This document shows, in pieces, positions 7,270 through 16,341 of a DNA stretch of 64,000 bases; the first letter of the stretch is position 1; each line of letters opens with the position of its first letter. The position numbers and the translations under genes were made by a program. Origin of the DNA: an uncultured Collinsella sp. (GTDB taxonomy: Bacteria; Actinomycetota; Coriobacteriia; Coriobacteriales; Coriobacteriaceae); assembly GCA_937950415.1 (NCBI GenBank), contig CALFDL010000320.1:3811-67810 (forward strand), in the 5' to 3' direction. The notes beneath the pieces are model-generated. The model searched no databases, was not told the origin of the DNA, and saw only the letters and a program-made list of their open reading frames with translations.

Positions 7270-9918
7270 ATGGTGAAAAAGTCACCGGAAAACACTACTC
7301 CCGCAATTGTGGACAACGTAGAGGCGCTTGAGGCTAAGCTCGCTCAGATGCGAGAGGCCCAGGCGCTTTTTGCTACGTACACGCAGGAGCAGGTCGACAA
7401 GATCTTCTATGAGGCCGCCATGGCCGCCAACAAGGCTCGTATCCCGTTGGCGAAGATGGCCATCGAGGAGACCGGCCGCGGCGTTCTTGAGGACAAGGTC
7501 ATCAAGAACCACTACGCCGCAGAGTACATCTACAACGCTTACAAGAACACCAAGACCTGTGGTGTCCTGGAGCGCGACGAGGCTTACGGCATCACCAAGA
7601 TCGCCGAGCCCATCGGCATCGTGGGCGCCGTCATCCCGACGACCAACCCCACCTCCACCGCAATCTTCAAGACGCTGATCAGCCTGAAGACCCGCAACGC
7701 CATCATCATCTCCCCGCACCCGGCTGCCGCCAAGTGCACCATCGCCGCCGCCAAGCTCGTGCTTGACGCCGCCGTCAAGGCTGGTGCCCCCGAGGGCATC
7801 ATCGGCTGGGTCGATGTCCCCTCCATCGAGCTGACCAACATGGTCATGCGCGACGTCGATATCATCCTCGCAACCGGTGGCCCGGGCATGGTCAAGGCCG
7901 CCTACTCCTCGGGCAAGCCCGCCCTGGGCGTTGGCGCCGGTAACACCCCGGTCGTCATCGACGACACCGCCGACGTGCTGCTCGCCGTCAACTCCATCAT
8001 CCACTCCAAGACCTTCGACAACGGCATGATCTGCGCTTCCGAGCAGTCCGTGACCGTCATCGACACCATCTATGACCAGGTTAAGGCCGAGTTCCAGAAG
8101 CGCGGCTGCTACTTCGTCAAGCAGGGTGCCGAGATGGAGGCCCTGCGTGCCGCGATGTTCAAGAACGGCGCCCTCGATCACCGCATCCCCGGCATGGCTG
8201 CCGCCAAGATCGCCGAGCTCGCCGGCATCGAGGTTCCCGCCAAGACCAAGATCCTGATCGCCGAGGTCACCTCCACCGACCCCGCCAAGGAGGAGTTCTC
8301 CCACGAGAAGCTCTCCCCGGTCCTGGCCATGTATCACGCCAAGGACTTCCAGGAGGCCGTCGACAAGGCCGAGCACCTGGTGCTCGCCGGTGGCCCGGGC
8401 CACACCGCCTCTCTGTACGTGCACCCCGCCCAGGCCGAGAAGATCAGCCTGTTCGAGCACGTCATGAAGGCCTGCCGTATCGTCATCAACACCCCGTCCT
8501 CGCACGGCGGCATCGGTGACCTGTACAACTTTGGCATGAAGCCGTCTCTGACCCTGGGCTGCGGCTCCTGGGGCGGCAACTCCGTCTCCGAGAACGTTGG
8601 GGTGAAGCACTTGATCAACGTTAAGACTGTGGCCGAGCGCCGTGAGAACATGCTGTGGTTCCGCGCTCCCGAGAAGGTCTACTTCAAGAAGGGTTCCACG
8701 CCCGTCGCCCTCGACGAGCTCGGTACCGTCATGGGCAAGAAGCGCGCCTTCATCGTCACCGACCAGTTCCTCTTCAAGAATGGCAACACCCGCGCCATCG
8801 AGGCCAAGCTCGACGAGATGGGCATCGCCCACGATTGCTTCTACGACGTCGAGCCCGATCCGTCGCTGCAGTGCGCACGTCGCGGCGCCAAGCAGATGGC
8901 TCTCTTTGAGCCGGACGTCATCATCGCCGTCGGCGGTGGCTCCGCTATGGACGCCGGCAAGATCATGTGGATGATGTACGAGCACCCCGAGTGCAAGTTT
9001 GAGGACATGGCCATGGACTTCATGGACATCCGCAAGCGTATCTTCACCTTCCCCGAGATGGGCAAGAAGGCCTACTTCGTCGCCGTCCCGACCTCTTCGG
9101 GTACCGGTTCCGAATGCACGCCGTTCGCCATCATCACCGACAAGGAAACCGGCATCAAGTGGCCGCTCGCCGACTACGCGCTGCTCCCCAACATGGCTAT
9201 CGTTGACGCCGACAACTGCATGACCGCCCCGCGCGGCCTGACCGCTGCCTCCGGCATTGACGTCATGACCCACGCCATCGAGTCCTACGTCTCCATCATG
9301 GCTTCCGACTACACCAAGGGCCTCTCCGAGCGCGCTGCTAAGCTCGTCTTCGAGAACCTGCCCTCCAGCTTCACGAACGGCGCCAAGGACCCGCATGCCC
9401 GCGAGGAGATGCACAACGCCTCCTGCATGGCCGGTATGGCCTTCGCCAACGCCTTCCTGGGCCTCAACCACTCCATGGCTCACAAGCTCGGCGCTTTCCA
9501 TCACCTGCCCCACGGCCTCGCCAACGCCGTCATCCTGACCCGCGTCATGCGCTACAACGCCGCTGAGGCTCCCGTCAAGATGGGTACCTTCTCCCAGTAT
9601 CCTTACCCCAACGCACTGCACAACTACGCCGAGATGGCCAAGTACTGCGGCATCGAGGGCAAGGACGACAAGGAGGTCTTCGAGAACTTCATCACGAAGC
9701 TCGAGGAGCTCAAGGACTTCATCGGCGTCAAGAAGACCATCGCCGACTACGGTGTTGACGAGCAGTACTTCCTCGACACCCTCGACGAGATGACCGAGCA
9801 GGCATTCAACGACCAGTGCACCGGCGCGAACCCGCGCTACCCGCTCATGAGCGAGATCAAGGAGCTCTACCTGGACGCCTACTACGGCCGCGAGCCCCAG
9901 GACTACGCCGTCTGCTAG
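7270..9918 (+). CDS. adhE: bifunctional acetaldehyde-CoA / alcohol dehydrogenase
   Basis: This 882-residue AdhE converts acetyl-CoA to acetaldehyde and then to ethanol, reoxidising NADH during fermentation. Residues 15-430 are the CoA-acylating aldehyde dehydrogenase part, with catalytic Cys255 in NGMICASEQS and PTTNPTSTAIFK near 123-134. Residues 460-882 are the iron-dependent alcohol dehydrogenase, with the GGGSAMDAGK nucleotide motif near 554, HAIESYVS, and metal-binding histidines in NHSMAHKLGAFHHLPHG. Full length and both active sites are intact. The ribosome site AAGGAGAC precedes the ATG. Codon use is strongly biased to C-ending codons, as expected for a highly expressed enzyme. The upstream palindrome may couple it to a regulator. 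Confidence 0.97.
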   Translation: MVKKSPENTTPAIVDNVEALEAKLAQMREAQALFATYTQEQVDKIFYEAAMAANKARIPLAKMAIEETGRGVLEDKVIKNHYAAEYIYNAYKNTKTCGVLERDEAYGITKIAEPIGIVGAVIPTTNPTSTAIFKTLISLKTRNAIIISPHPAAAKCTIAAAKLVLDAAVKAGAPEGIIGWVDVPSIELTNMVMRDVDIILATGGPGMVKAAYSSGKPALGVGAGNTPVVIDDTADVLLAVNSIIHSKTFDNGMICASEQSVTVIDTIYDQVKAEFQKRGCYFVKQGAEMEALRAAMFKNGALDHRIPGMAAAKIAELAGIEVPAKTKILIAEVTSTDPAKEEFSHEKLSPVLAMYHAKDFQEAVDKAEHLVLAGGPGHTASLYVHPAQAEKISLFEHVMKACRIVINTPSSHGGIGDLYNFGMKPSLTLGCGSWGGNSVSENVGVKHLINVKTVAERRENMLWFRAPEKVYFKKGSTPVALDELGTVMGKKRAFIVTDQFLFKNGNTRAIEAKLDEMGIAHDCFYDVEPDPSLQCARRGAKQMALFEPDVIIAVGGGSAMDAGKIMWMMYEHPECKFEDMAMDFMDIRKRIFTFPEMGKKAYFVAVPTSSGTGSECTPFAIITDKETGIKWPLADYALLPNMAIVDADNCMTAPRGLTAASGIDVMTHAIESYVSIMASDYTKGLSERAAKLVFENLPSSFTNGAKDPHAREEMHNASCMAGMAFANAFLGLNHSMAHKLGAFHHLPHGLANAVILTRVMRYNAAEAPVKMGTFSQYPYPNALHNYAEMAKYCGIEGKDDKEVFENFITKLEELKDFIGVKKTIADYGVDEQYFLDTLDEMTEQAFNDQCTGANPRYPLMSEIKELYLDAYYGREPQDYAVC

Positions 9919-9935
9919 TTTTAGCACGGTTATTT

Positions 9936-9972
9936 GCGGCGGGGGTGCACGGGTGTACGCACGCCCCCGCCG
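9936..9972 (+). terminator. possible terminator of adhE
   Basis: GGCGGGGG (9938-9945) pairs with CCCCCGCC (9964-9971) in a G+C-rich hairpin shortly after the adhE stop. There is no clear T run, so termination efficiency is uncertain. Confidence 0.4.
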
Positions 9973-10005
9973 TCGCTTCTATCGCATCGTTGAAAGGATG
10001 CAATC

Positions 10006-10770
10006 ATGCTGCTCCCCGATTCCAAGACCGAGCTCGTCCGTCGCGGCAACAAGGTCGTTTACGACCTGGGCGACAAGATTGTCAAGGTCTTTAACGAGAC
10101 CAAGCCTGTCTCCGACGTGTTCAACGAGGCTTTGAATCTTGCCCGCATCAATGAGTGCGGCATCCGCAGCCCCAAGGCGCTCGAGGTTTCCCAGCTCGAG
10201 AACGCCAACGGCTGGGCGCTCGTGACCGAGAAGGTTCCGGGCACCACCCTTGCCGAGAAGATGACTGCCGAGCCCCAGCGCTTTGGTGAGTACCTCGAGA
10301 TGTTCGTCGACCTCCAGATCGAGATCCACGGCTACACCTCCCCGCTGCTCAACCGTCAGCGCGACAAGTACGCCCGCATGATCGACAGCCTTGATCAGCT
10401 CAATGCCACCACGCGCTACAACCTTCAGGAGCGTCTGGACGGCATGACCAAGGAGTTCAAGGTCTGCCACGGCGACTTCAACCCCTCCAACGTCATCGTC
10501 GGCGACGACGGCCAGCTCTATGTGTGCGACTGGGCACACGCTACCCAGGGCTCCCCTGCTGCCGACGTTGCCACCACCTACCTGCTCTTTGCCCTCAACA
10601 GCAAGGATCAGGCCGAGGCCTATCTGGAGCTCTACTGCGACCGCGCCGACATGCCCATGCAGGTCGTGCGTCAGTGGACGAGCATCGTCGCCGCTTCCGA
10701 GCTCGCTCGTAAGCGCAACGTGAACGATGAGTTCCTGAAGAACTGGATCGACGTCGTCGATTATCAGTAA
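10006..10770 (+). CDS. phosphotransferase (APH / choline-kinase fold) family protein
   Basis: This 254-residue protein has the aminoglycoside phosphotransferase/choline-kinase fold. Its catalytic loop is CHGDFNPSNVIV (His155, Asp157, Asn162), and the metal-binding segment LYVCDWAHATQGSP (Asp near 176) takes the place of DFG. The N-terminal part contains the nucleotide lobe, with Lys in VYDLGDKIVKVFNE and a conserved-looking glutamate region. Substrate cannot be told: homologues act on antibiotics, choline, sugars or small metabolites, and many are uncharacterised. It follows adhE by 87 bases, has GAAAGGA before its ATG, and ends in a strong bidirectional terminator. Resistance should not be inferred from fold alone. 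Confidence 0.8.
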   Translation: MLLPDSKTELVRRGNKVVYDLGDKIVKVFNETKPVSDVFNEALNLARINECGIRSPKALEVSQLENANGWALVTEKVPGTTLAEKMTAEPQRFGEYLEMFVDLQIEIHGYTSPLLNRQRDKYARMIDSLDQLNATTRYNLQERLDGMTKEFKVCHGDFNPSNVIVGDDGQLYVCDWAHATQGSPAADVATTYLLFALNSKDQAEAYLELYCDRADMPMQVVRQWTSIVAASELARKRNVNDEFLKNWIDVVDYQ

Positions 10771-10802
10771 TATCTGAGCGATTTATTTCGCATCGGAGGC
10801 AC

Positions 10803-10846
10803 AAGGAAAACCCCGCAGCTCATATGGGCTGTGGGGTTTTCCTTTT
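10803..10846. terminator. bidirectional intrinsic terminator
   Basis: AAGGAAAACCCC and GGGGTTTTCCTT plus an inner CAGC/GCTG form a 17-bp stem (10803-10819 with 10828-10844). A-rich and T-rich outer arms let it work in both directions. It separates the kinase gene from the converging proS operon. Confidence 0.85.
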
Positions 10847-10867
10847 AGATATCGAGGATGCCACAAG

Positions 10868-10918
10868 ATAAAAGGACGGCCCCGCATCTCCCCGATCTGG
10901 AGAAATGCGAGGCCGTCC
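10868..10918 (-). terminator. intrinsic terminator of the pyrH-proS operon
   Basis: GGACGGCC (10874-10881) pairs with GGCCGTCC (10911-10918), with an inner GCAT/ATGC and CTCC/GGAG. Read on the minus strand it is followed by a T-rich tract, the complement of 10868-10873. It lies 31 bases beyond the proS stop. Confidence 0.85.
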
Positions 10919-10948
10919 CGTATATCGAACTACAAGCGAAATCGTCGA

Positions 10949-12670
10949 TTAACGGCGTACTGCCTTCACAAGCTCGGCGACCTTGGCGACGACCTCGTCG
11001 ATCGCCACATCCTCGCGCTCACCCGTGGCACGGTCCTTGAGCTCAACGGTGCCATTCTTAAGGCCACGCTTACCCAGAACGACCTGATACGGGAAGCCCA
11101 TAAGGTCGTTGTCGGCAAACTTAAAGCCGGGACGCTCGTCGCGGTCGTCGACGACAACCTCGATACCCTCGGCGCACAGGCCATCAACGATCTGCTCGCA
11201 GACGGTAGCGCACTCCTCCTTCTTGGGATCGAGCGGAATCACCGCGACCTCGTACGGGGCAACGGAGACCGGCCAGACGATACCGTGCTCGTCGTTGTGC
11301 TGCTCCACGACGGCAGCAAGCGAACGGGACACGCCCACGCCGTAACAACCCATGATGAGCGGCTTCTCCTTGCCGTCCTCGTCCATAAAAGTGGCACCCA
11401 TGGCCTCGGAATACTTGGTGCCCAGCTGGAAGACCTGGGAGACCTCGATGCCGCGAGCAGCGGAGAGCGGCTTGCCGCAGTGCGGGCAGGGGTCGCCGGC
11501 GACAACGGTGACCAGATCGGCCCACTCATCGACGGTAAAGTCGCGCTCGGGGCAGGCACCGGTAAAGTGATAATCGACCTCGTTGGCACCGCAGGCCCAC
11601 TGCTTGGAATCGCGCAGGCTCTCGTCGCACACCAGACGAATGCCCTCGGGCAGGTTAACCGGTCCGATAAAGCCCTTATGCAGACCATAAGTCTGGAGCT
11701 CCTCGTCGGTCATCATGCGATAGCCCTTGCCAAAGACGTGCTCGGCCTTGCAATCGTTGAGCTCGTGATCGCCCGGAACAATGGCCACAACCGGCTTGCC
11801 CTCGGCGTCGATGAGTGCCAGCGACTTGCGCGTGCCGTTCTCGGGGAACCCAAAGAACTTAGCAACAGCCTCAATGGTGCCCATGCCCGGAGTCTCAACC
11901 TTGGTGAGCGTACCGTCACCAGGACCCTCGGTCACGACGACCTTGGTGCTTGCCGCCTCGTCATCGGCAGCAAAGCCGCAATCGTCGCAGTAGACGAGCG
12001 AAGCCTCGCCGGCGTCGGCCAAAGCCATGTACTCAACGGAGGTATCACCACCGATCTCACCGGAGTCGGCAACAACGGGCAGGGCCTTGATATAGCAGCG
12101 CTCGCAGATGTTAGCGTAGGCCTGCTTCATCTTGTCGTACTCCTCCTGCAGGCTCTCCTGCGTGGCGGAGAAGCTGTAGGCGTCCTTCATGATGAACTCG
12201 CGACCGCGCATCAGGCCAAAGCGGGGGCGGAACTCGTCGCGGAACTTATCCTGGATGTGGTAGAGGTTAACGGGCAGCTGCTTGTAGGAGCGCAGCTCAT
12301 TGCGAACCAGGGCCGTGACGGTCTCCTCGTGCGTGGGGCCCAGGACGAACTCGCGACCATGACGGTCGTCAAAGCGCACAAGCTCCTTGCCATAGGCGTC
12401 GATGCGGCCGGACTCGCGCCACAACTCGGCGTCGACCATGATAGGCATCATAAGCTCCTGGGCGCCAGCAGCGTCCATCTCGTCGCGCACGATGTTCTCG
12501 ATCTTGCGAATCGAGCGCCAAGCAAGCGGCAGGTAGGAATACAGCCCGGCGGCCTCCTTGCGGATCATGCCGGCACGGAGCAGCAGGCGGTGGCTGGCGA
12601 GCTCAGCGTCCGCCGGATCCTCTTTAAGCGTCGGCGCATAGAGCTTAGACATATACATTGCTCGAGTCAT
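10949..12670 (-). CDS. proS: prolyl-tRNA synthetase
   Basis: This 573-residue class II synthetase charges tRNA-Pro. Motif 2 appears in FRDEFRPRFGLMRGREF followed by FIMKDAYSF (near 150-175). A bacterial-type editing insertion lies roughly at 220-380 between motifs 2 and 3, motif 3 is around GCYGVGVSRSLAA, and the anticodon-binding domain occupies the last 110 residues. Length matches the bacterial INS-containing form. AGGAG precedes the ATG at 12670, which directly abuts the TAA of ispG. It is the last gene of the pyrH operon, in the position it also holds next to rseP/dxr in many Firmicutes, and is followed by an intrinsic terminator. Confidence 0.97.
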   Translation of the reverse strand: MTRAMYMSKLYAPTLKEDPADAELASHRLLLRAGMIRKEAAGLYSYLPLAWRSIRKIENIVRDEMDAAGAQELMMPIMVDAELWRESGRIDAYGKELVRFDDRHGREFVLGPTHEETVTALVRNELRSYKQLPVNLYHIQDKFRDEFRPRFGLMRGREFIMKDAYSFSATQESLQEEYDKMKQAYANICERCYIKALPVVADSGEIGGDTSVEYMALADAGEASLVYCDDCGFAADDEAASTKVVVTEGPGDGTLTKVETPGMGTIEAVAKFFGFPENGTRKSLALIDAEGKPVVAIVPGDHELNDCKAEHVFGKGYRMMTDEELQTYGLHKGFIGPVNLPEGIRLVCDESLRDSKQWACGANEVDYHFTGACPERDFTVDEWADLVTVVAGDPCPHCGKPLSAARGIEVSQVFQLGTKYSEAMGATFMDEDGKEKPLIMGCYGVGVSRSLAAVVEQHNDEHGIVWPVSVAPYEVAVIPLDPKKEECATVCEQIVDGLCAEGIEVVVDDRDERPGFKFADNDLMGFPYQVVLGKRGLKNGTVELKDRATGEREDVAIDEVVAKVAELVKAVRR

Positions 12671-13753
12671 TTACTTCTCCTCAATAAGTTTGTCGACCTC
12701 GGCCATCAGCGCGTCGACAATTTGATCCTCAGCTACTTTACCAATGATCTGGCCATGCGAAAAGAGCAGGCCCTGACCTCGTCCGCAGGCAACGCCCAAG
12801 TCGGCGTCAGAGGCCTCGCCGGGGCCATTGACCGCGCATCCCATAACGGCGATTGAAAGCGGCGCGGAGTAGTTCTTAAGCCGCTCGGTAACCTCCTCGG
12901 CAATGGGAATAAGGTTAACCTGGCAGCGGGCGCACGTGGGGCACGAGACAATCTCGGGACCACGGCGACGCAGGCCCAGCGACTGCAAAATTCCCCAGGC
13001 GACCGGCGGCTCCTCAACCGGATCGGCTGTGAGCGACACACGCATGGTGTCGCCAATGCCTTCGGAAAGCAAGATACCCAAGCCTACAGAGCTCTTGATG
13101 GTGCCCTGGAGCTTGGTCCCCGCCTCCGTCACGCCCAGGTGAAGCGGAACGTGGGGAATCTCACGCGACAGGGCTCGATAGGTATCAAGCGTCGTTTGCA
13201 CGCTATGGGCCTTGGCCGAAAGCACAATGTTCGTAAAACCGCGGCCCTCAAAGTGCTTGACGAAGCGCTCGCTCGACATCACGAGCTTCTCGGGCTGCGT
13301 AAGCTCGTCGCGCTCAGCGATATCCTGCTCGAGTGAGCCGGCGTTGACACCGATGCGAATCGCACAGCCCGCAGCGCCGGCGGCGTCGATGACGGCATCG
13401 ACCTTAGCCCAATCGCCGATATTGCCGGGATTGATGCGAAGCTTGGCGGCACCGGCCTCCACAGCGCCAATGGCCAGCTTGTGGTTAAAGTGGATATCGG
13501 CAACGATTGGCACCGGAGACTCGGCACAGATGGTGCGGAAACCCTCAAGCGCGGCCTCGGTGGGCACGCTAACACGCACGATATCGCAGCCAGCCTGCGC
13601 CAACGCGCACACTTGTGCAAGTGTTGCCTGGGCATCAGCGGTATCGGTGCAGGTCATGGATTGGACCACCACCGGCGCGCCGCCACCGATCTGTACACCG
13701 CCCACATGCACGGGGCGCGTCAACTCGCGCGGCAAAGGATGGGATAAAGACAA
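12671..13753 (-). CDS. ispG: 4-hydroxy-3-methylbut-2-en-1-yl diphosphate synthase
   Basis: IspG (GcpE) converts MEcPP to HMBPP in the MEP isoprenoid pathway using a 4Fe-4S cluster. The TIM-barrel part carries VQSMTCTDTAD, DIHFNHKLA and LRINPGNIG. The C-terminal iron-sulfur region carries CPTCARC and MGCAVNGPGEA. Start choice is uncertain: the chosen TTG (13753) has GGGGAG eight bases upstream, whereas a GTG at 13762 overlaps that site. Further upstream in-frame codons lie inside rseP and encode no family sequence. With the TTG the protein has 360 residues, a usual length. It lies between rseP and proS; dxr, another gene of the same pathway, is two genes upstream. Confidence 0.94.
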   Translation of the reverse strand: MSLSHPLPRELTRPVHVGGVQIGGGAPVVVQSMTCTDTADAQATLAQVCALAQAGCDIVRVSVPTEAALEGFRTICAESPVPIVADIHFNHKLAIGAVEAGAAKLRINPGNIGDWAKVDAVIDAAGAAGCAIRIGVNAGSLEQDIAERDELTQPEKLVMSSERFVKHFEGRGFTNIVLSAKAHSVQTTLDTYRALSREIPHVPLHLGVTEAGTKLQGTIKSSVGLGILLSEGIGDTMRVSLTADPVEEPPVAWGILQSLGLRRRGPEIVSCPTCARCQVNLIPIAEEVTERLKNYSAPLSIAVMGCAVNGPGEASDADLGVACGRGQGLLFSHGQIIGKVAEDQIVDALMAEVDKLIEEK

Positions 13754-13766
13754 TCCAAACACTCCC

Positions 13767-15128
13767 CTACAGAATAAATCGAAGGATGTCGGAACGAAGC
13801 ATATAGACAAACAGCAGTGCGAAGAGCGCGATGCCCACATAGCTCACAATCGTCTGGACCTTGAGCGGAAGCTCGCGGCCCACAATCTTTTGAATGATCT
13901 CGATGACCAGCTTGCCGCCATCGAGTGGTGGGATGGGCAGCAGGTTCATAAAGCCAAGCGAGAACGAAATGAGGGCGGCAAACGAAAGGAACGTGGCAGG
14001 GCCGGCAGCAGCAGCCTGTGAGGACATAACACTAATACCCACGATCGAAGAAGACTGATCGAGAATCTCCATCGTATGCTGCGGCTGGAGCAGGCGCATC
14101 ACGCCCTCCGCCGTCTGCGCGACATAGGAGAACGACAGGCGAGCCGACGTGATGGGGTCTAAACGGACCACCTGCGTAGAGGCATAAACGCCCAGGCGTT
14201 CGTTCTCTTTGAGTGCGACCGAGGTCGAGCACTGCTTGCCATCGCGCTCATACTCAATAGCAATATCGTCCTTACCGGCGGCCTTGCCGATGGCATCGTA
14301 GACATCCATCCAAGTGGAACATGAGACACCGTCAACCGAAAGGATCGCATCACCGGCCTCGATACCCGCCTTGGCGGCAATAGACCCCTCGTCAACCTGA
14401 CCGATCACGTTGGTATCCATCGGCACGGTGACACCCGCAATAGAGTAGATGCTCATAAGCAGCAAAAAGCCCGTCAGGATATTGACGAGAATGCCCGCGA
14501 GCAGCATAAAGGCGCGCTTGAGAAAGCCTTGGCCAAGATAGGTGTGCGAGCGCTCTTGAGCAAGGAACTCGGCCTCGCCGCACGGCAGCTCCCACACTTC
14601 GCCCTCGGCAGTCGCATGTTCGCGATCGAAACGGCGACCATCAAAGGTGGTATAGCCTGCCGTGTCTCGCGGCAACGTCTGATATTTGGTGGGATAGTAG
14701 CTCGGCGAGGGCTTCTCCCCTTCCTCATACCAAGGCGCGATAGAGCCCCAACCCAAGAGCAAGGCGCATGCCTCGAGCACAACCTCCTCGGATAGCTCGA
14801 GCTCGACAGCAAGGTCGGCCACGGTCACGCGACCATGACGGTAGATAGCCGCGAGCACGCGATCGGCGCACGAGACATCGGTCGGATCCATACCGCAGAT
14901 GGCAGCGTAGCCACCCAGCAGCAGCGGGGTCACGCCAAACTTGGTTCCAATGCGACGCGACGTGTAATGGATGTCAAAGCGGCACGGCAGGCCCAAAAAG
15001 AACTCGGTCACACGGACGCCGCAGGCACGCGCCGCCAAAAAGTGGCCGCCCTCGTGCAAAAACACGAGGACGGAAAGCATCAGAAGGCCCCAAAAGACCG
15101 ATGAAAGAACGCTCAGAACAGTATCCAT
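13767..15128 (-). CDS. rseP: RseP-like site-2 metalloprotease with inserted HTH-like domain
   Basis: This is a 453-residue M50 membrane protease. The zinc motif HEGGH is at 25-29 in the first helix, and GGYAAICGM at 72-80 matches the usual GGYVKMxGE re-entrant loop. A second helix lies near 205-225 (FMLLAGILVNILTGFLLL), a PDZ domain near 240-330, and the third zinc ligand in NLLPIPPLDGGKL near 395. Unlike ordinary RseP, about 115 residues (81-195) sit between the loop and helix 2. The first 50 of them (ADRVLAAIYRHGRVTVADLA onward) read like a winged helix-turn-helix. The family cleaves anti-sigma factors and signal-peptide remnants inside the membrane. ATG 15128 is preferred; a TTG five codons upstream touches the ribosome site. 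Confidence 0.92.
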   Translation of the reverse strand: MDTVLSVLSSVFWGLLMLSVLVFLHEGGHFLAARACGVRVTEFFLGLPCRFDIHYTSRRIGTKFGVTPLLLGGYAAICGMDPTDVSCADRVLAAIYRHGRVTVADLAVELELSEEVVLEACALLLGWGSIAPWYEEGEKPSPSYYPTKYQTLPRDTAGYTTFDGRRFDREHATAEGEVWELPCGEAEFLAQERSHTYLGQGFLKRAFMLLAGILVNILTGFLLLMSIYSIAGVTVPMDTNVIGQVDEGSIAAKAGIEAGDAILSVDGVSCSTWMDVYDAIGKAAGKDDIAIEYERDGKQCSTSVALKENERLGVYASTQVVRLDPITSARLSFSYVAQTAEGVMRLLQPQHTMEILDQSSSIVGISVMSSQAAAAGPATFLSFAALISFSLGFMNLLPIPPLDGGKLVIEIIQKIVGRELPLKVQTIVSYVGIALFALLFVYMLRSDILRFIL

Positions 15129-15153
15129 AAATCGAAAAAGCAATCCTTATGGG

Positions 15154-16341
15154 TTAGGAACGGGTTGCGGCGAGCACCTGCGCAGCTTTTTCACGCGCCC
15201 ACGCATCGATGTCGTGAAGCTGCTCAAACGAATCGACCGCCTGCATATCGTGGGCATCCATGCAGGATTCCACAATGCGATCGATATCGGTAAAGCTGCA
15301 GTCGTCGTGCAGGAAGGCATCGACGGCGACCTCGTTGGCGGCATTGAGCACGCACGGCATGGTGCCACCCGTCTTGCCGGCACGCTCGGCCAGTGCCAGA
15401 CAGCGGAAGGTATCCATGTCGGCAGCATCAAACGTGAGCTGTCCCAGCTCACGAAAATCGATACGAGGCGCCGGGGTATCCCAACGCTCGGGATACGAGA
15501 ACGCGAACTGGATGGGAATACGCATGTCGGAAGCACCGAGATGCGCCATCACAGAGCCGTCGGCGAACTCGACCATAGAGTGAATCTTGGACTGACGCTG
15601 CACGACCACGTTAATGAAATCGAGGTCACAGTTGAACAGATGCATGGCCTCAATGCGCTCCAGGCCCTTGTTCATGAGGGTGGCGGAGTCGATGGTGATC
15701 TTGGCACCCATGGCCCACGTGGGATGTGCGAGGGCATCGGCACGCGTCACGCGGTCGAGCTCGCCGCGCGTGCGGCCAAAGAACGGACCGCCCGAGCAGG
15801 TGAGCCAAATACAATGAGCCTCGCGTGGGTTCTCCCCCAGATAGCACTGGTAGATGGCGGAGTGCTCAGAGTCAACTGGAATAAGCTGGCCCGGTTGCGC
15901 CAACGGCATAAGCAAGTCGCCACCGACGACGAGAGACTCCTTGTTGGCAAGGGCAAGGCGCTTATTTGAGGTCAAGGCCGCATGGCTCGCCTCGAGACCG
16001 GCGGCACCCACAATAGCGACGAGCACGCAGTCGACATCGTCGCGACGCGCGAGCTCGCAAACCGCCTGCGCGCCAACGCCGAGCTTCGTTCCCTCGGGCA
16101 ACTCCTGCAGCACGGCGTCATCGCCATGAGCGACATCGGCCACGGCAACCGCCGGAACCGAGAACTCGCGGGCAGCGGCAACGAGCTCGGAGGTACTGGA
16201 GTTAACGGACAGCGCCGTCACCTGCAGGCGATCGGCATGCTGGCGGCACACATCGAGCGCCTGGGTGCCGATAGAGCCCGTACAGCCCAGGATGGCAACG
16301 CGAAGGCGTCCATCGGGGCCATACGTCGTCTGGAAGGACAT
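15154..16341 (-). CDS. dxr: 1-deoxy-D-xylulose-5-phosphate reductoisomerase
   Basis: DXR makes 2-C-methyl-D-erythritol 4-phosphate, the committed MEP-pathway step. The 395-residue protein has an NADPH-binding GCTGSIGTQALDV near residue 20, a LANKESLVVGG segment near 125-135, DSEHSAIYQ, the substrate loop SGGPFFG, and NAANEVAVDAFL in the C-terminal part. The ATG at 16341 overlaps the cdsA stop (TAATG), marking translational coupling; upstream in-frame residues fall inside cdsA. Gene order cdsA-dxr-rseP is conserved across many bacteria. Confidence 0.97.
   Translation of the reverse strand: MSFQTTYGPDGRLRVAILGCTGSIGTQALDVCRQHADRLQVTALSVNSSTSELVAAAREFSVPAVAVADVAHGDDAVLQELPEGTKLGVGAQAVCELARRDDVDCVLVAIVGAAGLEASHAALTSNKRLALANKESLVVGGDLLMPLAQPGQLIPVDSEHSAIYQCYLGENPREAHCIWLTCSGGPFFGRTRGELDRVTRADALAHPTWAMGAKITIDSATLMNKGLERIEAMHLFNCDLDFINVVVQRQSKIHSMVEFADGSVMAHLGASDMRIPIQFAFSYPERWDTPAPRIDFRELGQLTFDAADMDTFRCLALAERAGKTGGTMPCVLNAANEVAVDAFLHDDCSFTDIDRIVESCMDAHDMQAVDSFEQLHDIDAWAREKAAQVLAATRS

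Noticed and set aside
7282..9927. An 881-codon open frame antisense to adhE
   Set aside because: It is the reverse of a C-ending-codon-rich gene. Its product is a Val/Leu/Gly/Asp string with no fold signature, while the plus strand encodes full AdhE.
10006..10770. Antibiotic-resistance aminoglycoside phosphotransferase
   Set aside because: Only the general fold and catalytic loop match. Nothing identifies an antibiotic as the substrate, and the gene sits in a metabolic context.
11285..12856. A 523-codon open frame antisense to proS
   Set aside because: Shadow frame; proS has all motifs and an intact ribosome site.
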